Below, one piece after another: positions 60,842 through 64,000 of a DNA stretch of 64,000 bases (position 1 is the first letter of the stretch; every line of letters starts with the position of its first letter). A model generated the notes under the pieces. That model was given only the letters and a program-made list of their open reading frames with translations. It searched no databases and was not told the DNA's origin. This DNA is from DASUPK01 sp963774305 (GTDB taxonomy: Bacteria > Actinomycetota > Thermoleophilia > Solirubrobacterales > 70-9): positions 263,021 to 327,020 of the forward strand of contig CAVZEM010000007.1 of the NCBI GenBank assembly GCA_963774305.1, read 5' to 3'. A program made the translations under genes and the position numbers.

Positions 60842-60902
60842 TCACGCGCCGGCGCGACGAGGGAGTCCCGGATCGGATCCGAAGCCGCACAGCGGGCCTG
60901 CT

Positions 60903-61142
60903 TCAGTACCGGAGGTCGACAGGCAGCTCGCCGCCCTGCGCCTTCGGCTCGGGAGCCAGGCTGCGCACCAGCTTGCCGAGCGGAAGCCGTACGCGAGTGC
61001 CAGGGGATACCGGCCGCAGGGCACCGGATGGCGCCGAGTGCAGGCGATCCGCCGACCGAGCGTCTCGCCGAGTTCGCTCGCGCCTCGTCGGCGGCGATCC
61101 GACCAGCGCCACGATGGCGACGACGATCAGCGTGCCGATCAT
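60903..61142 (-). pseudogene. Possible small membrane-anchored protein, frame-broken
   Basis: ATG at 61140-61142 begins MIGTLIVVAIVALVG, a membrane helix. A second frame then gives ELGETLGRRIACTRRHPVPC, and the first frame resumes with LGKLVRSLAPEPKAQGGELP. A pair of compensating shifts is needed. Tentative. Confidence 0.3.
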
Positions 61143-61619
61143 CCCGGCGGGGCGATCTACTCGCCGAGGCGGCGCCGGTACTGGGGTCGAGCGCGGGTGC
61201 ATCTGCGCACGCTCTCGTCGCGGGTGGCTCACGGGGCGTGCATCCGTGACGATCCGTGACCGGCGGGTCGCGGCTCTGATCGACCACATCGAAGGTTTCG
61301 GCGGACTCTTCGGCGATTGGGAGGAAGTACGCAGGCGCATGGAGGAGCTCCAGGGCGGTGCAGGGAGCTGAGAAGGTCGCTGGGCCGACTACGCGATCAA
61401 GCTGACGGTGGAGATGACGGTGGCGGCGATCGGCTCGGTGGAGCTCGACCGGCTCGAGCGACAGCCGACTCGTCCAGGTCCACGACACGATCCGATGCGT
61501 CTTCCCCGAGGCCGTGACCCTGGTCAGGGAGGCCCACGAGGGCCTACCAGACTGATGAGCTGTTACGCCGACGGGGCCTCGCCGATCAGCCTTCCGGAGG
61601 CCTCGGCAAGCAGTCGTCC
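61143..61619. other. Indel-rich stretch without an assignable gene
   Basis: Short plausible coding pieces (VAALIDHIEGFGGLFGDWEE; AIKLTVEMTVAAIGSVELD; VFPEAVTLVREAHEGL) occur in different plus-strand frames. They may belong to one small gene, but no intact frame exists and the family is not recognised. Confidence 0.4.
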
Positions 61620-62292
61620 CGCTGGTGACGGGTTCGTCGTCGGGATCGGCGCCGCCGTCGCCCAGGAGCTTGCCTCGCGCGGGCGTTCCGTCGCCCTGGT
61701 CGCTCGCCGCGAGGAGAGGCTGCGGACCCTGGCCACCGAGCTGACCTCGGCGTATCGCGTGGCGGCGGAGGTGATCGCCGCCGACCTGGGCGAGCCGGAC
61801 AGCGCGATCGTCTGGCCGATGAGCTCGCGGCCGCGGCCGCGTGGTCGAGGTCCTCGTCGACGACGCCGGCTTCGGCCACCAGGCGGCTCGCGACCCGCCC
61901 GCGCGAGCGGATGGTCGAGATCGTCAACATCAACGTCGAGACGGTCGTCGATTCGCCGCCGCTTCCTGACCGGGATCGTCGATCGCGGGCGGGGCAGCGT
62001 GATCAACATCGCCTCGACGGCCGCCTTTGGCGCTTCCCGGCTTCGCCGTCTACGCGGCCAGCAAGTCCTTCGTCCTCTCCTTGGCGGACGATTCGCACGG
62101 AGCTCCGTGGCTCCAGCGTCACCGTCACCGCCCGTCTGTTCCGGACCAGTGCGCACCGAGTCCATGGACGTCGCCGGATCGGCGCGTCGAGGACCGAACG
62201 CCTGGAGCGGTCTGGATGACGCCCGACGGCTCGCCCAGCATGCGATCGAGGGCGCGCCAACGATCGGCACGTCGTCGTGCCGGGCACCCTGA
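61620..62292 (+). pseudogene. SDR oxidoreductase split over many frameshifts
   Basis: Pieces of one classical SDR in order: GIGAAVAQELASRGRSVALV, ADLGEPDSA, VVEVLVDDAGFGHQAARDP, ERMVEIVNINVETVVD, DRGRGSVINIASTAAFG, GFAVYAASKSFVLSLAD (catalytic YxxSK), ELRGSSVTVTA and SGPVRTESMDVAG. They alternate between all three frames, needing about seven or eight indels. The motifs themselves are well kept. Confidence 0.6.
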
Positions 62293-62387
62293 GTCGCGCG
62301 ACCGCGCTCGCCGACCAGCGCGGCCCAGGGCGCTGGCGCTGCCTCTGATGAGCCGGTTCTGGCGCAACGTCTAGCGGCGATACCGAC

Positions 62388-63160
62388 ACTCGAAGCCCGC
62401 GGCGTCGAGATCACGTGGAGCGGCGCGGCCGGGGACGTCCGGTCCCCTTCGTCCACGAGACCGCGGCCACCGCGGCCGTCTGGGATCCACTCGCGGAGTC
62501 CCTGGCGATGGGTCCCGCGCGATCGCCTACGACCCCGCGGGTGAGACGGCTCGAGCGAGCCCGACGACTCCGGCGCACGACCGTCGAGGAGCAGATTCAG
62601 GACGCTCGGCGGCCCTGATCGAGGCCACCGCCGACGATCCGGCCGTGGTCTACGGCGCGGACCTGGGTGCGGTGATCGCCCTGGACCTGCTGATGCGTCG
62701 CGGCGGCTCGGTCTCGGCTCGGTTCTGATCGAGCCGCAGCTGTTGCAGCTGATTCCGGTCGCCACCAGCGCGCTCTCGCAGGACCGCCCCGATCGAGATC
62801 GCCGCGGCGAACCGCGGACCTGATCGATGTCTACCTGTCCGGCCGGCTGCCCGCGCTCGGGCCGGGAACCTCTCGGACCGCCGACGGACGGCCTCGGCGG
62901 CACGCGAGCGACCCGGGGGCGTGCTCGCCCAGCTGGGGATCCCGGCGGGATAGCGGATGCCCTTGCCCCGGCTGGCGAAGGCCGGCGTCCCTCGGCCATC
63001 GTCACGGCCGAGTCGTCGCCGCCGTTCTGCGAGAGGCGTCCGAGGCGCTCGCCGCACGTCTGGCCCAGGCTTCGCCGCGGGAGGTGTCCTCGCCTCGGCG
63101 CCACCTCACGTCGGGGCAGCCACCGAGGTCACGTCGATCGTCGCCGAGGTCAGTCGGTAG
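62388..63160 (+). pseudogene. Alpha/beta hydrolase split over many frameshifts
   Basis: Pieces in order: LEARGVEITWSG, PVPFVHETAATAAVWDPLAE, RRTTVEEQ, DPAVVYGADLGAVIALDLL, LIEPQLLQLIPVATSALSQD, LSGRLPALGPGTS, LAQLGIPAG and RMPLPRLAKAG. They make one alpha/beta hydrolase fold lacking an intact frame. Cause (decay or base-calling error) is undecided. Confidence 0.5.
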
Positions 63161-63169
63161 AGGGCAGGG

Positions 63170-64000
63170 GGTCCACCTGCACCTGGATCGCGCGCCACGG
63201 CGGGCCGCACCGCGCCCGACTCCAGGTCACCGCGATGATCGCCGTCGGGATCGCGGCCGGCGCGGTGACGGCACGTCGATCCGGAGGGCGGCCCGCCCTC
63301 GTCCCGTCCCGGGGCGGAGGCGACCCGAGACCGCCTCGGAGCGAAGTCGCCGATGAAAGGTGGACAGGTTGCGCAGGGTCTGCCACATCGATGCCGTCCA
63401 CGGCCGGATCGGATCGCGGACCCGGCGAACCTCCAGGCCACGGCGCGCCAGGAGTAGCCGCGCCGCGCGAGGCGTGGGCTTGATGCCATGTCCGCCCGGG
63501 CGGAGCGCGGCCCAGTTCTCCGCGCCGAGGCCGGCCTGCAGGCTCGCGGCGTTGTCGGCGCCGATCGCCGCACGCGCGTCGCTCTCTCTCGGCCGGAGAG
63601 GAGCACGTCGACCGCGTGGTCGGGCGACGGCACGGCGTCGCGGACGGCGACCAGGCCGCAGTTCTCGCAGCGGTCGATCACCTGGTCCTCACGGGACCCG
63701 TCGCCCTCGGTCTCGACCGAGACGAGAGCGGCTCGCCGCGGGCCGGGCACCGGGGTGAGCCCGGCGCCGCCCCCTCCTCGAGGCTGACGGTCCACCCCTC
63801 CCGGGTGGGAAGTGCGATCTGCCTGGCCATGCTCGGCCTCGACTGCGTCCGGGACATCGGTCTCGAGGATCTGCCAGCGGACGTCGAAGCGCTCGAGGCC
63901 CGTCAGGAAGCTCGCCGGATCGAAGGCCTGGGACGGCGCGGCCCGCCTCGGGCCTCGAAGCCCTTTCGGGAGGCCAGCACGGCCCCTTGGACGATCGCCG
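63170..64000. other. Right end of window, unassigned frame-broken coding sequence
   Basis: Minus-strand pieces such as ALVSVETEGDGSREDQVIDR, CENCGLVAVRDAVPSPDHAV and ENWAALRPGGHGIKPTPRAA look coded but change frame. One CxxC pair is visible. I cannot name the family, and no open frame reaches the window edge with confidence. Confidence 0.35.

Overview
The window is about 64 kb of high-GC actinobacterial chromosome, most likely from the class Thermoleophilia (Solirubrobacterales-like), probably assembled from a metagenome. Pointers to this are: many GTG starts placed 6-8 nt behind a TANNNT hexamer (leaderless genes); a one-chain E2-E1 2-oxoglutarate dehydrogenase; an F420-type LLM oxidoreductase; paired acyl-CoA dehydrogenases; WS/DGAT acyltransferases; repeated SnoaL-like genes beginning MSEENVE; and an NlpC/P60-like gene behind a c-di-AMP (ydaO/yuaA) riboswitch. 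The taxonomic placement is inference. No rRNA, tRNA, CRISPR array or transposase was found.

Layout. 0-1.3 kb: two paralogous exported NlpC/P60-like hydrolases, one under the riboswitch, with the same palindrome at both promoters. 1.4-14.2 kb: SDR, secreted S15/CocE-like hydrolase, aconitase, ACT protein, small membrane and zinc-ribbon proteins, SnoaL-like genes and the giant E2-E1 fusion. 14.3-16.3 kb: a two-domain acyl-CoA-reductase-like SDR gene broken by two +1 shifts. 16.4-25.5 kb: exported beta-propeller, AGPS-like flavoenzyme, DPPR-synthase-like UbiA protein, exported FGE-like protein, an acyl-CoA dehydrogenase pair under a palindromic operator, LLM oxidoreductase and small proteins. 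25.5-35.4 kb: citrate synthase, UbiE-like methyltransferase, DsbA-like protein, a deleted Na+/H+ antiporter, sugar kinase, quinone oxidoreductase, DEAD helicase and a two-component system. 35.4-46.8 kb: transporter, a HAD + phosphotransferase + acyl-CoA dehydrogenase set resembling the domains of ACAD10, an SD-repeat protein, RibD-like, RpiB-like, sulfotransferase, dehalogenase-like hydrolase, three membrane or DUF proteins and a secreted trypsin. Citrate synthase, aconitase and the E2-E1 fusion give much of an oxidative TCA cycle; several acyl-CoA dehydrogenases point to fatty-acid or sterol-type oxidation.

46.8-60.5 kb is the unusual part. It holds SnoaL-like genes, two near-equal 464-residue WS/DGAT genes, adhE, DegV and small redox proteins, interleaved with at least 11 copies of a short hairpin repeat (cores GCTTCTCGTCCAAAGC and GCTTTCCATGCAAAGC). 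Several copies start at, or a few bases after, a stop codon. A small catalytic-domain-only tyrosine recombinase lies between two perfect inverted 22-bp versions of this repeat (59087-59108 and 59820-59841). Two intact SnoaL-like genes share the same leader, and other loci keep only that leader or only the C-terminus. I read this as a possible repeat/recombinase system that moves or breaks small genes; this is inference from sequence pattern only.

60.5-64.0 kb has recognisable coding blocks (SDR, alpha/beta hydrolase) that change frame many times. Motifs survive across the frame changes, which suits sequence error near a contig end as well as gene decay.
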